From the NCBI GenBank assembly GCA_020638175.1, contig JACKJA010000002.1:2028716-2092715 (forward strand): a DNA stretch of 64,000 nt, given 5' to 3'. Below the pieces are notes generated by a model that was not told the origin of the DNA, made no database searches, and worked only from the letters and a program-made list of their open reading frames with translations. Below are positions 8,503 through 17,528 of this stretch, one piece after another. The stretch comes from Rhodospirillales bacterium. GTDB lineage: Bacteria > Pseudomonadota > Alphaproteobacteria > Micavibrionales > Micavibrionaceae. The stretch's first letter is position 1; the number at the start of each line of letters is the position of its first letter. Position numbers and translations under genes: made by a program.

Positions 8503-10623
8503 ATGACAAAAACGGACATCACCAACAAAGAAAAAAAGCAGAGCGACAAAGCCGCACGTCATGCCGAACACACGGCTCTTATGGCTTATTGCCGGGTATG
8601 CTTCGTTGCCTTTGTGGGGACGGTCATGTCCATCCTGTTTTTCATTATGGTCTTGAATCAAAACGTCGATAAGCTGGAAGATGATTTCCGACACGACACC
8701 ACCATGCAAATCCTGTCATTGAATCATAAAACCAGAATATTGGAACAATTCTGGGAAGACATGCAGGCCTTCTACCTGTCATCAGAAACCGTTACGCTAC
8801 AGGAATTCGGTACGTTTTCAGCGTCTATTTTAAAACAGGGGGAATTAGGATTCATCAGCTGGCTTCCAGACACAAAAGAACCGCTGGACGCAAACGACAT
8901 CTATATGGTTTCCAAAAAAAACGTCGATCAAGAACAAATCAAAAAATTGCTGATTGAGGAACCCGCTATCCGTGAAGCGATAGAAAAAGCCCGTACAAGC
9001 CTTTCTGTAACAATCAGCCGGGATTTTTCTACGGATTTCATGGATAAAACAGACCCTCAGCCACGCGTCGCCATTGCCATCCCCACGATGAAAGCCGCAA
9101 TAAAAAATGAGGGGCCGCGTTCTTTAAACGGTTTTTCCATCGCTTTTTTAGAAACGTGGCCGTTTTTCTCACAGATTTTCCTGATTGAAAATCGCGACAA
9201 AAAAAACATCCAGATATTTCTGACGGATGCGGATGAAAGCTCGAAAGATCTCTTGTTCAAACATACCGGACAGGAAAACATGTTATCGGACACGGCCGTC
9301 GACAACATGATGGATAACAGGCAAATGTTGGCCGTAAGTCAAAAAATCCCCTTTGCCTCGCAATATCTCAAGATCGAAGTTTCACCGTCTTTCTCTTATC
9401 TGGCCCAGAGCGCCGATAAAAGTGCATGGGCTGTTTTTCTGCTCGGCATGGCACTAACAGGCTTCATAGCATTCTGGTTCTACCAGCAAATCAGCCGCAC
9501 CCTTCACATCCAGCATATTGTTAACGAAAAAACGGAGGCGCTAAGTAAAAACGAGAAGCACCTTCGCGCCATTTTGGATAATACTGTCGATGGCATTATC
9601 ACGATCAACAGCGCAGGCATCATCCAGACATTTAACTCTGCCTGCGAACGTATATTTGGCTACAACACGGAAGAAGTCATTGGCGAAAATATAAACCTGT
9701 TGATGCCCCCTCCCGATCAGGAAAAGCACGACAGTTATATTGCCAATTACATTCGCACGGGCGAAGCCAAGATTATAGGCATTGGCCGGGAAGTTGTTGG
9801 CCTGCGCAAAGATGGCTCGACCTTTCCCATGGATCTGGGAATTGGTGTCATCAAAAATGGCGGTGATTACACCTTTATCGGCATTATCCGGGATATAACG
9901 GATCGTAAGGAAGCCGAACGGCAACTGACCGAGAGCCATCAGGCCATGGATGATTTTGTCTATATTGTCTCTCACGACCTGAAAGAGCCTCTGCGCGGCA
10001 TCTACAGCTATGCCCAATTCTTGATGGAGGACTATGGGGATACACTGAATGAAGACGGCATAGACAAGCTTAACACCCTTAAAAACCTGTCCCGGCGCAT
10101 GGAAGAGCTGATTGATACGCTTTTGTATTATTCCCGGCTTGGTCGGACAGAGCTTGCCTTCAAGGAAACCGATATAAATCGTGTATTGAAAAAAACCATG
10201 GAGCTTCTTGAACCAACAATTCAGGAACAAAACGTGACCGTTAATATCCATGAAAAAATGCCAACTCTGGTTTGCGATCGAGCACGTGTCAGCGAAATTT
10301 TCCGCAATCTTATCACCAACGCCATCAAATATAATGATAACGAGGAAAAATACGTCGAGGTCGGCTGTATCGTCGATCACCCGGACTTCCCGTATCAGTA
10401 CGTTTTTTATGTCGAGGATAACGGCATTGGTATTCCTGAGAAACATCAGGATGCCGTCTTTAAAATCTTCAAGCGTCTGCATGCGCGCGATGCCTACGGG
10501 GGAGGAACCGGATCGGGCCTGACCATCGTCAAAAAAATCATAGACCGCCACAATGGTAAGATCTGGATTGAATCTGACGGTAAAAATGGAACGACCTTTT
10601 ATTTCACCTTAAGCGATGAGTAA
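8503..10623 (+). CDS. CHASE-PAS sensor histidine kinase
   Basis: A 706-residue kinase. TM1 (about 27-51) and TM2 (about 308-328) enclose a periplasmic CHASE-like domain (a motif like EFGTF...F-I-S-W-L-P). A PAS domain follows (about 350-465), then HisKA with the phospho-accepting His491 in SHDLKEPLRG, and a HATPase domain with the N box (NAIKYN) and G boxes (DNGIGIP, GTGSGLTI). The PAS has the FixL-type haem signature: HDSYI (His409) and IIGIGRE (Arg429) at the same spacing as the haem His and O2-binding Arg of FixL. It follows the ethylene-receptor-like gene and is followed 5 bases later by its likely response regulator. The haem claim is inference from motifs. Confidence 0.88.
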   Translation: MTKTDITNKEKKQSDKAARHAEHTALMAYCRVCFVAFVGTVMSILFFIMVLNQNVDKLEDDFRHDTTMQILSLNHKTRILEQFWEDMQAFYLSSETVTLQEFGTFSASILKQGELGFISWLPDTKEPLDANDIYMVSKKNVDQEQIKKLLIEEPAIREAIEKARTSLSVTISRDFSTDFMDKTDPQPRVAIAIPTMKAAIKNEGPRSLNGFSIAFLETWPFFSQIFLIENRDKKNIQIFLTDADESSKDLLFKHTGQENMLSDTAVDNMMDNRQMLAVSQKIPFASQYLKIEVSPSFSYLAQSADKSAWAVFLLGMALTGFIAFWFYQQISRTLHIQHIVNEKTEALSKNEKHLRAILDNTVDGIITINSAGIIQTFNSACERIFGYNTEEVIGENINLLMPPPDQEKHDSYIANYIRTGEAKIIGIGREVVGLRKDGSTFPMDLGIGVIKNGGDYTFIGIIRDITDRKEAERQLTESHQAMDDFVYIVSHDLKEPLRGIYSYAQFLMEDYGDTLNEDGIDKLNTLKNLSRRMEELIDTLLYYSRLGRTELAFKETDINRVLKKTMELLEPTIQEQNVTVNIHEKMPTLVCDRARVSEIFRNLITNAIKYNDNEEKYVEVGCIVDHPDFPYQYVFYVEDNGIGIPEKHQDAVFKIFKRLHARDAYGGGTGSGLTIVKKIIDRHNGKIWIESDGKNGTTFYFTLSDE

Positions 10624-10628
10624 TCAAA

Positions 10629-11087
10629 ATGACGAACGAAGAAAAATCCATACGAGCCCCTTATATCCTGATCGTCGAAGATAGCCCTGTCGACTTCGAA
10701 ATTGCCATGCGCTCTTTGCGAAAAGCCGACGTAGACGTGACCGTCGAGCGGTGCGAAGATGGCGACGAAGCGATTGCTTTTCTAACCTCTGACAACCCGA
10801 TCATAAAAGAACGGGGGTTCCCTGAATTAATCTTGCTTGATCTTAATTTACCGGGAACGGACGGACGCGCCGTTCTTGAACACGTCAAAAATGCTGAATC
10901 CCTGAAAAGCATCCCGGTGATTATCCTGAGCACCTCCAATAATGAAAGGGACATAACCGCTTGCTACCGGAACGGGGCAAACAGCTATGTCAAAAAACCG
11001 ATCGCACCGGACGACTATACGGCTATGGCTCAATCGCTGAAAAGTTTCTGGTTCGACTGGGTTATGCTCCCCCAAGAATTTTCCTAA
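10629..11087 (+). CDS. Single-domain response regulator (Rcp1-like)
   Basis: A 152-residue protein consisting of a receiver domain only. The acidic pocket is in VEDSPVD, the phospho-acceptor is Asp71 in LLDLNLPGTDG, and the conserved Ser/Thr and Lys are in LSTSN and KKP. It belongs to the Rcp1 type often paired with phytochrome-like kinases, which use the same SHDLKEPL phospho-His motif as the kinase 5 bases upstream. With no output domain it probably acts by protein contact or in a phosphorelay. It is the third gene of a probable operon, and the antiporter gene begins 9 bases later. Confidence 0.9.
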   Translation: MTNEEKSIRAPYILIVEDSPVDFEIAMRSLRKADVDVTVERCEDGDEAIAFLTSDNPIIKERGFPELILLDLNLPGTDGRAVLEHVKNAESLKSIPVIILSTSNNERDITACYRNGANSYVKKPIAPDDYTAMAQSLKSFWFDWVMLPQEFS

Positions 11088-11096
11088 GTAACCGCT

Positions 11097-12785
11097 ATGC
11101 TCGAAACATCCATCTTTCTACAGATCGTAACCATCATGGCTCTGGCCGGCAGCGTGGGACTGGTGGCCGTCCTGTTACGGCAACCCCTGATCGTCGCTTT
11201 TATCATCACCGGCCTGCTAGCCGGGCCGGATGCGTTAAATCTTGTCCGCGAACAAGATAAATCCATCATAGAAACACTGGCACAGTTCGGGATCGCCCTG
11301 CTGCTGTTCGTCGTCGGGTTAAAACTCGATTTACGGATTATCCGTCAAATGGGGCTGGTGGCTCTGGCAACGGGGCTGGTTCAAATCATCATAACGTGCG
11401 CTTTGGGATTTACCCTCAGCATGATGCTGGGATATCCCCCCGTAACAGCCGCCTTCATCGGGCTGGCACTGGCCTTTTCCAGCACCATTATTGCCGTCAA
11501 ACTGCTCTCTGACGCGCATGCTATCGACTCGCTTTATGGCCGTCTGGCTTTGGGTATACTGATTGTTCAGGATTTAATGGTGATTATCGCCACGATTATC
11601 ATTGCCGGTCTGACCGGGGAATCCGATGTCACGAGCTTTAACCTGAATGACGTCATGCTGGTTGCCAGCAAAGCCGTCATGCTGGTTGCCGGCACAGGCC
11701 TGTTCATCCGGTTTGCCGCCCGCCCCCTGACGCACATACTGGCACGCAACAGCGAGCTGATGGTGGTCTTCTGCTTCGCGTTTGCCGTTATCATGGCCGC
11801 CCTGTGCGAATATCTGCACTTCAGCAAGGAATTGGGCGGGCTGGTCGCCGGTATTGCTTTAGCTTCCACACCTTACAATAATTTTATGGCCGCCCGGCTC
11901 TCCTCTCTCCGGGATTTTCTATTGCTGTTCTTTTTCGCGCATCTGGGCGCCCATATGAGCTTAGCAGGCATCACAGAACAGATCCTCCCTGCGCTTTTGC
12001 TTTCTATATTCGTACTGGCAGGCAAACCGCTGGTTATCATGAGCATCACAAATATAATGCATTTCCGCAAACGCACCGGTTTTTTAACCGGGATGTCGCT
12101 ATCACAAATCAGTGAGTTCTCCCTGATCCTGATCGCCATGGGCTATGAGTGCGGACTGGTTGGAGAAGACGCCCTTAATCTGGTCACTCTGGTCGGCCTG
12201 TTGACGATGACCCTTTCAACCTATGCCATCACCCATATGAATGGCCTGTACAATGTTCTGGAACGACACACGGGGTTATTCATCGAAGAACAGGATGATC
12301 GTGAGACAGGCCAAACACCTCACCACACAGCCATGGAAACGCCCTATGATGTGATTGTTTTTGGTCTGGGGCATTATGGCGAAGCCATCGCCCACAGCTT
12401 TCAAAAAAACGGATACAGCGTTCTTGGCGTCGATTTTAATCCATCGGCGATAACAACAGCACAGGAAAAGGGCATTCCGTCGATCTACGGCGATGCTGCT
12501 GACCCGGAGTTTCCGGCACAATTACCCTTGCATAAAGCAAAAGTGGTTGTTCTGTGTTTTCAACACACCCTGAATAGCCCGATGATCGTTGATTTGCGGC
12601 GGACGTTATCACAAACGTTGCGCGTCCATGGCTATCAGGGACACATAGCGGCAACATCCCATCATTTAGAACTGGATCGTGATCTTCCCTCTCATGGAAT
12701 CGACATTGTCCTCAAAACATATGAAGACGCAGCCCACCGCGGCACAGAACAAATCATTCAGGCTCTTCAGGATGATAACAGGTGA
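11097..12785 (+). CDS. CPA2-family monovalent cation:proton antiporter with RCK domain
   Basis: A 562-residue membrane protein with 12 or so hydrophobic segments filling residues 1-385, typical of KefB/YbaL-type transporters (the signature LALAFSSTIIAVKLL is seen), then a cytoplasmic RCK/TrkA-N domain (about 415-530) with the nucleotide-binding glycines in FGLGHYGE. Such proteins exchange K+ or Na+ for H+ across the inner membrane and are gated by nucleotide or glutathione. It starts 9 bases after the response regulator, so ion homeostasis may be tied to the signal that the kinase senses. Cation specificity cannot be read from sequence. Confidence 0.88.
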   Translation: MLETSIFLQIVTIMALAGSVGLVAVLLRQPLIVAFIITGLLAGPDALNLVREQDKSIIETLAQFGIALLLFVVGLKLDLRIIRQMGLVALATGLVQIIITCALGFTLSMMLGYPPVTAAFIGLALAFSSTIIAVKLLSDAHAIDSLYGRLALGILIVQDLMVIIATIIIAGLTGESDVTSFNLNDVMLVASKAVMLVAGTGLFIRFAARPLTHILARNSELMVVFCFAFAVIMAALCEYLHFSKELGGLVAGIALASTPYNNFMAARLSSLRDFLLLFFFAHLGAHMSLAGITEQILPALLLSIFVLAGKPLVIMSITNIMHFRKRTGFLTGMSLSQISEFSLILIAMGYECGLVGEDALNLVTLVGLLTMTLSTYAITHMNGLYNVLERHTGLFIEEQDDRETGQTPHHTAMETPYDVIVFGLGHYGEAIAHSFQKNGYSVLGVDFNPSAITTAQEKGIPSIYGDAADPEFPAQLPLHKAKVVVLCFQHTLNSPMIVDLRRTLSQTLRVHGYQGHIAATSHHLELDRDLPSHGIDIVLKTYEDAAHRGTEQIIQALQDDNR

Positions 12786-12811
12786 TGGCGCGTATCCGCC
12801 AAGCACCCCTA

Positions 12812-13333
12812 CTAGGCCGAATATCCCCCTGTCACCCACTGAATGACTTCATTTTTCTCGTTAATCTCTTTTTCTTTTTGCGCCTTAATTTCCAGCATGT
12901 TTTTATGACGACACACCGAAAAATCGATAACATCGCACAAGACATCCGGCGCCGAGCTAATCACAGATTTACGGACAAAATCTTCCGCTCCCTTACCGAC
13001 GATACTAACAGCCATCTCATGATCGTTCATACTGGTCAGGATAATCACGGGAATGTCTTCCTTAACGCCTGACAGGCGATGAAACGTGTCATGTCCCCCA
13101 TCTGTATCCGGCAAACCCAGATCAAGAAGAATTAAATCAATATCTCCCGTTGATAATATTCCTTCAGCCTCTGCCATAGATTCGGCATGAACAACCCGGC
13201 ATGGATGTTTCATATGCTTGCTAAGAACACGCTTCACTGTGTAAGCATCGGACTCGCTGTCCTCAATTAGCAATATATGCATATCCCTTGTAATCTTGTT
13301 CTTATCTTTATTGCTGGCATCTTCAGCAGTCAT
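12812..13333 (-). CDS. Response regulator receiver protein
   Basis: A 173-residue protein starting at ATG 13333, where AGGAGA sits just upstream. The frame opens further up at 13360, but that start has no such site. The receiver domain has the acidic pair in LIEDSESD, phospho-acceptor Asp71 in LLDLGLPDTDG, Thr in ILTSMND and a Lys in RKS. A charged tail of about 35 residues follows (KAQKEKEINEKNE), possibly a coiled coil. There is no DNA-binding or enzyme domain. It converges with the antiporter gene and could be a second target of the nearby kinase. Confidence 0.85.
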   Translation of the reverse strand: MTAEDASNKDKNKITRDMHILLIEDSESDAYTVKRVLSKHMKHPCRVVHAESMAEAEGILSTGDIDLILLDLGLPDTDGGHDTFHRLSGVKEDIPVIILTSMNDHEMAVSIVGKGAEDFVRKSVISSAPDVLCDVIDFSVCRHKNMLEIKAQKEKEINEKNEVIQWVTGGYSA

Positions 13334-13697
13334 GGCATCTCTCCTTTCCATAAACCACAATTCATTTTGCCTTCTTCTGACAAAATAAAAAACCCCCCTC
13401 CACTTTCCATTATCATTTAATAGTAGTTAAGGAACCGATAAAAATCAATGTTTTGATATGTAAAATTGTGGAAAAATTACGTAGAATTTTATGAAATACT
13501 TCACATACAGACAATAATATAAAATTATTAATATACAAATATTTATATTCAAGGAAATATACAATGGAATTCATCTTTGAATATTATAATATTAGGAAAC
13601 AATGTTATAAAATACTTTAAAATGCGCTAATAATTAAAAAACAGGCAAAGCCCATTCCATCAGCAAGACACACAAATTTAAAGAGAAATGAGAATAA
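13334..13697. other. AT-rich intergenic region
   Basis: About 360 bases, strongly AT-rich (runs such as AATATAAAATTATTAATA), between two minus-strand genes. It must hold the promoter of the response regulator at 13333. An 18-codon frame at 13563 with an AAGGAAAT site upstream is the only other thing I see, and I do not call it a gene. Confidence 0.5.
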
Positions 13698-14111
13698 TCA
13701 GACTTTTTCGTCAAACATACCGAGCAGCTCTTTCTCCATATCGGACGCTGCCTGTAAAGTCTTCAAATTGGCTTTGTATGTAATTTCGGCCAGATTTATA
13801 TTGACGGCCTCTTCCGCCAGATCGACATTAGGAACCCCGATTTCACCGTCGGTATTAGCAAACGGTGAATCCGGATCATAGGCCGGAACGAAAGGCGTAT
13901 CCTTGGCCACAATGTCAACTTTGACACCCAGTCCGTTTCCTTGCGCATCGGTAATCGCGGTCTGCCGGGTCGTCAGGGCACTATAAGGCGCCTTTTTACC
14001 GGCCTCCAGAGAGCCCGATGTCTGAAGGTTGGCAATATTCGATGCCCCGGCTTCAATCTTTTTCGAAGCCGCATGCAAACCGGATAAAGCTGACTGAATC
14101 ACGTTCATCAT
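13698..14111 (-). CDS. Orphan FlgC-like flagellar rod protein
   Basis: A 137-residue protein that begins like flagellar rod and hook proteins: an N-terminal amphipathic segment with SALSGLHAASKKIEAGASNIAN, close to the flg_bb_rod motif, and a C-terminal EEAVNINLAEITYKANLKTLQAAS segment matching flg_bbr_C. The centre (DPDSPFANTDGEIGVPNVDL) is also FlgC-like. In FlgC these ends form the helical tube of the basal-body rod. No other rod genes are adjacent, so it may be a stray FlgC paralogue or the only copy. MMNV offers two starts, ATG at 14111 or 14108. Confidence 0.75.
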   Translation of the reverse strand: MMNVIQSALSGLHAASKKIEAGASNIANLQTSGSLEAGKKAPYSALTTRQTAITDAQGNGLGVKVDIVAKDTPFVPAYDPDSPFANTDGEIGVPNVDLAEEAVNINLAEITYKANLKTLQAASDMEKELLGMFDEKV

Positions 14112-14171
14112 TTCTTTACCTTAACATGATTTTATTAACAGTGACTGAAAAAATCAGGTGAGGCAAATATC

Positions 14172-14645
14172 ATGAGATACCTTTTATTCTGCAGTATTTT
14201 TATTCTCTGTTCCGGGTTTGCGGCACAGGCGCAAGCCGAGTCAAAACCATGGATATGGAGTTGGGGGCCGTCGCACTGGCGCAATCTGGATTTCGAAAAA
14301 CCGTATATAGAGCCGGCCAAAGAGCCACACAACACGCAGTGGGATAACAGGGGATGGTATCCTTCTCATTGGGGATATCAACGGGGCGGTAACGACAAAA
14401 TGGTCGATAAACTGTATCGAGCCGGCGTTTTCAAAGACCAGTACATAAAAGACGGTGTCCCGGTTCTGGCTGTCGGCGAAATGTTTTACCGGCTGGGCGG
14501 TGAAGATAAACGCCGGGTCGTTGCCATGGTTGATGAGGTCTACCGGGTAACGGACAGCAAGGAAAATGGTCTGTTTTTGTTGTATGACGGACGAACCGAA
14601 CGTCCGATCGGACTATATACAAAGCACGGGTTACAATTACAATAA
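14172..14645 (+). CDS. Secreted protein of unknown function
   Basis: A 157-residue protein with a clear signal peptide (MRYLLFCSIFILCSGFAAQAQA, cleavage near residue 22). The mature protein is rich in Trp, including two copies of a G-P/Y-x-H-W motif (GPSHWRN and YPSHWGY), suggesting a small periplasmic fold that may bind sugar or peptide. I do not recognise the family. It is monocistronic and followed by a good terminator. Confidence 0.7.
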   Translation: MRYLLFCSIFILCSGFAAQAQAESKPWIWSWGPSHWRNLDFEKPYIEPAKEPHNTQWDNRGWYPSHWGYQRGGNDKMVDKLYRAGVFKDQYIKDGVPVLAVGEMFYRLGGEDKRRVVAMVDEVYRVTDSKENGLFLLYDGRTERPIGLYTKHGLQLQ

Positions 14646-14702
14646 TTTTATATGTCTAAAGTATTCACCACTTCTCAAAGGTAATTGGCAAATAAAAAAA
14701 TA

Positions 14703-14733
14703 AAAAAACGGGAATTTATTTTTCCCGTTTTTT
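14703..14733 (+). terminator. Rho-independent terminator of the 14172-14645 gene
   Basis: Inverted arms (AAAAAACGGGAA at 14703-14714 and its complement at 14722-14733) form a stem around a 7-base loop, with the T-run inside the right arm. It lies about 60 bases after the stop codon and could work on both strands. Confidence 0.8.
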
Positions 14734-14782
14734 GCGTTAGTATAGAGCTTCGACAGAAAACGCTCCATAAGGGAAGAAACCC

Positions 14783-15313
14783 ATGGCTAAATACGCGGTC
14801 ACACCGACCAAAAAAGAAGTCTTCTTCGGAACTCAGGAAATCATCGTCAGTAAAACCGACCTGAAGGGGCGGATTACTTACGCGAACGATGTCTTCTGCA
14901 AAATCGCCGGATACAAGGAAGCCGAGCTTTTGGGCCAGCCCCATAGCATCCTGCGCCATCCTGACATGCCGCGCTGCGTTTTTAAATTTTTATGGGACAC
15001 CATTCAAAACGGGCATGAATGTTTTGCCTACGTTAAAAACATGACAAAACACGGTGATTTTTACTGGGTCTTTGCCCACGTTACCCCGTCTTTTAATGCT
15101 GGCGGCCAGATCATCGGTTATCATTCCAGTCGCCGATGCCCGGATCGCGATCCCATTAACATTGTCGAGCCTATCTATAAGCAGCTTCTCGACATCGAAA
15201 ACGCCAGCGCCAACAGTAAAGAAGGCATGAATGAAGCCTTGGCAACACTTGTCAAAATTTGCAAAGAAAAAGGAATGAGCTATGAAGAACTGGTCCTCAC
15301 TATATCGCGCTGA
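14783..15313 (+). CDS. Aer-like PAS sensor protein
   Basis: A 176-residue protein with one PAS domain (about 15-125) and a short helical tail. Motifs are those of aerotaxis-type PAS domains: ITYANDVFCKIAGY, then the LLGQPHSILRHPDMPR segment, then GDFYWV. In Aer such a domain binds FAD and reads redox state. Here the PAS is a separate protein, and its last 32 bases overlap the start of a chemoreceptor gene in another frame, so translational coupling and a two-protein aerotaxis receptor are likely. GGGAAGAAACCC precedes the ATG. FAD binding is inferred. Confidence 0.85.
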   Translation: MAKYAVTPTKKEVFFGTQEIIVSKTDLKGRITYANDVFCKIAGYKEAELLGQPHSILRHPDMPRCVFKFLWDTIQNGHECFAYVKNMTKHGDFYWVFAHVTPSFNAGGQIIGYHSSRRCPDRDPINIVEPIYKQLLDIENASANSKEGMNEALATLVKICKEKGMSYEELVLTISR

Positions 15314-16613
15314 AATCTGCAGTTTCGGCGTCGTTCTCTTTTCCAGTTTTTATGTGATTTACCAAGCCGTTCTGATCGGGCATCATCAGGCCGACTGGGT
15401 GGGGATCACACTCGCTTTACTGGCTTTTGCCGTCAGTATCGTCAACGTGGTTTTTATCGTTAAAGGACGGCGCAATATCATCACCGCCAGCGAAGCCATT
15501 GAGAAAGCCGCCCGCGGCGACCTTAATATCCGCATTACCGGCATCCCTGAAAATAAGGGCGAAGTCGCCGTTTTGTTATGGAGCGTTAACCATCTGCTTG
15601 ATGTTTCCGAAGCCTTTATGCGGGAAACGCAAGCCTCCATGGAACATATCCGCGACGGCAAGACATACCGCCTGATCCTGGAACGCGGCATGCCCGGCGA
15701 TTTCCGTACATTCTCGCATAAAGTCAATCAGGCGACAAAATCCAAAGCCGACGACATCAAGGCTTTCAGCGTTCTGACCAATCAGTTTGACAGCCAGATC
15801 CACAACATGATGGACAATGTCGGCAACGCGGCCAAAAACATGCAAAGCACTTCCTTTGAAATGCAGGATAACGCAAAAAACACAGCAAACCGTGCAACTG
15901 AAATGTCATCTTCCGCGGAAAGCACATCAAATAACGTCCAGACCGTGGCGGCCGCCTCTGAAGAATTATCGGCCTCTATTTCTGAAATCGCGCGCTTGAC
16001 AGCACAATCATCAAATACAACCAAAGAAGCCCACGCCGAAGTCAGCCGGGCCAATAATATGATTGCCAGCCTGTCCGAATCCGCACGGGAAATCGGTGAT
16101 GTCATCAATCTAATCACCGAGATTGCCGATAAAACCAACTTGCTGGCCCTGAACGCGACGATCGAAGCCGCCCGCGCCGGAGATGCCGGCAAAGGCTTTG
16201 CCGTGGTTGCCAACGAGGTTAAAACACTGGCGGCCCAGACCACAGAAGCCACCGACGTTATCGCCCGGCACATTGGCGCCATCCAGTCAAAAATCGGCGA
16301 CACGGTCGATATCGTCGAAAAAATTGGCGTTACGATCAACGGCGTTAATGAAAGCGCCACAGCCGTTTCTGCCGCTGTCGAAGAACAGGAAGCCGCCACC
16401 AAGGAAATCATCCAGAGCATCCAGGCCACATCCGAAGGCATTAATCTGGTTCTGGATTCAAGCAAAACCGTTCTGGAAGTCGCTCATGGCACGGAAAGCG
16501 GCTCCAGCAATGTTCTGGATGTCGCAACCCGCCTGTCGGAACAATCTTCCGAACTCCGGAAAATGATCGAAGAATATCTGGATCGCTGTCGGGAGCAATA
16601 TGCCCACGGATAG
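15282..16613 (+). CDS. Methyl-accepting chemotaxis protein
   Basis: A 443-residue chemoreceptor. Two hydrophobic helices near the N-terminus (about 8-55) are joined by a very short loop, so there is almost no periplasmic sensor. A HAMP-like linker follows, then a long coiled-coil signalling domain whose hairpin tip reads EIADKTNLLALNATIEAARA and GFAVVANEV, the CheA/CheW contact region. ATG 15282 lies inside the 3' end of the PAS gene, so this receptor probably takes its input from that PAS protein, as the single-chain Aer does. It is followed at once by a convergent transporter gene. Confidence 0.9.
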   Translation: MKNWSSLYRAEICSFGVVLFSSFYVIYQAVLIGHHQADWVGITLALLAFAVSIVNVVFIVKGRRNIITASEAIEKAARGDLNIRITGIPENKGEVAVLLWSVNHLLDVSEAFMRETQASMEHIRDGKTYRLILERGMPGDFRTFSHKVNQATKSKADDIKAFSVLTNQFDSQIHNMMDNVGNAAKNMQSTSFEMQDNAKNTANRATEMSSSAESTSNNVQTVAAASEELSASISEIARLTAQSSNTTKEAHAEVSRANNMIASLSESAREIGDVINLITEIADKTNLLALNATIEAARAGDAGKGFAVVANEVKTLAAQTTEATDVIARHIGAIQSKIGDTVDIVEKIGVTINGVNESATAVSAAVEEQEAATKEIIQSIQATSEGINLVLDSSKTVLEVAHGTESGSSNVLDVATRLSEQSSELRKMIEEYLDRCREQYAHG

Positions 16614-16635
16614 CAAACACGCGACATAACCGGCC

Positions 16636-17526
16636 TTAAACAGGCTTTATGTCCTGCTTCTGGCGCTGTTCCCGCCACAGGATAAACAGGTTGCTGACAA
16701 TAATAATGGCGGCGCCCGTCCAGACCATGATATCCGGCCATTCACCCAGAAACAGAACGCCAAACAAAACCGCCCAGATAAAACGGGTATAAATCAGCGG
16801 TGCCACCATGGTGGCTTCGCCGAAACGGTAACTGTAGGTATTGGAAAATTGCATTAAAAAGCCCGCGACACCGATAAGTGGGATCAGGGATATTTCATCC
16901 CCTGACGGCATGGTAAAGACAAACGGCATAACCACCCCGGTCAAAAGGCATCCAATCAGCATGAAATAAAATACCGTCGTCAGAGGCTCATCCGTTTTTC
17001 CCAGTTGCCGCAAGGTCACAGACACCACGGCATTGGCAACCCCGGCCCCCAGCGCCGCCGCAATCCCCAGATTCCATTCCCCGCTTCCGGGTTGAAGGAT
17101 AAACAGCAGCCCGCAAAAACCGAAGACCGTCCCGAGCATACGATACGGTCCAACACGCTCCCCTAAAACCGGCATGGACAGCAAAACAACAAACAAAGGC
17201 GCCGTAAAAATGATGGCGGTCGCATCGGCCACAGGAAGCATCGCAAAGGCCGTAAACGTCATAAACAGGCCGATATTCCCGATAATGGCGCGGACAATCT
17301 GCCCTTTCAGATTATTCGTTTTGATTTTGCCCCATTGCCGCGTCGCCGCCATAAAAAACAGCACGCAGGCAAAAGCCCCGGCATTGCGGTAAAAAACGGC
17401 CTCAACCGGCGTATGAGCTTCGCTGATCAGCTTTGCGGCCATATTCATGACCATGTACATAAAAGCCGCCGCCAAAGCAAAGGCAGCGGCTTTCAAAGGA
17501 TAATGTTGTCCTGAACCGGAATTCAC
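16636..17526 (-). CDS. DMT-superfamily (EamA) transporter, last gene of the ilv cluster
   Basis: A 296-residue protein with ten hydrophobic helices arranged as two EamA repeats (marked by P-L-F-V-V-L-L and GVLFLGEW near the ends of the halves). EamA proteins export amino acids or other metabolites. It starts 2 bases after the ilvC stop, so it is almost certainly translated from the ilv message. That suggests a role in export of branched-chain amino acids or their keto acids, but this is inference from position. A second, separate DMT gene lies at 36723-37610. Confidence 0.85.
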   Translation of the reverse strand: MNSGSGQHYPLKAAAFALAAAFMYMVMNMAAKLISEAHTPVEAVFYRNAGAFACVLFFMAATRQWGKIKTNNLKGQIVRAIIGNIGLFMTFTAFAMLPVADATAIIFTAPLFVVLLSMPVLGERVGPYRMLGTVFGFCGLLFILQPGSGEWNLGIAAALGAGVANAVVSVTLRQLGKTDEPLTTVFYFMLIGCLLTGVVMPFVFTMPSGDEISLIPLIGVAGFLMQFSNTYSYRFGEATMVAPLIYTRFIWAVLFGVLFLGEWPDIMVWTGAAIIIVSNLFILWREQRQKQDIKPV

Positions 17527-17528
17527 AC

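Noticed and set aside
13563..13620. 18-codon frame with a fair ribosome-binding site
   Set aside because: Too short and AT-driven to support as a gene.
15282..15313. Frameshift that split a fused PAS-chemoreceptor gene
   Set aside because: Both frames have complete domain ends and a proper ATG; an overlap of two genes is the simpler reading. A relative with a fused form would reopen this.
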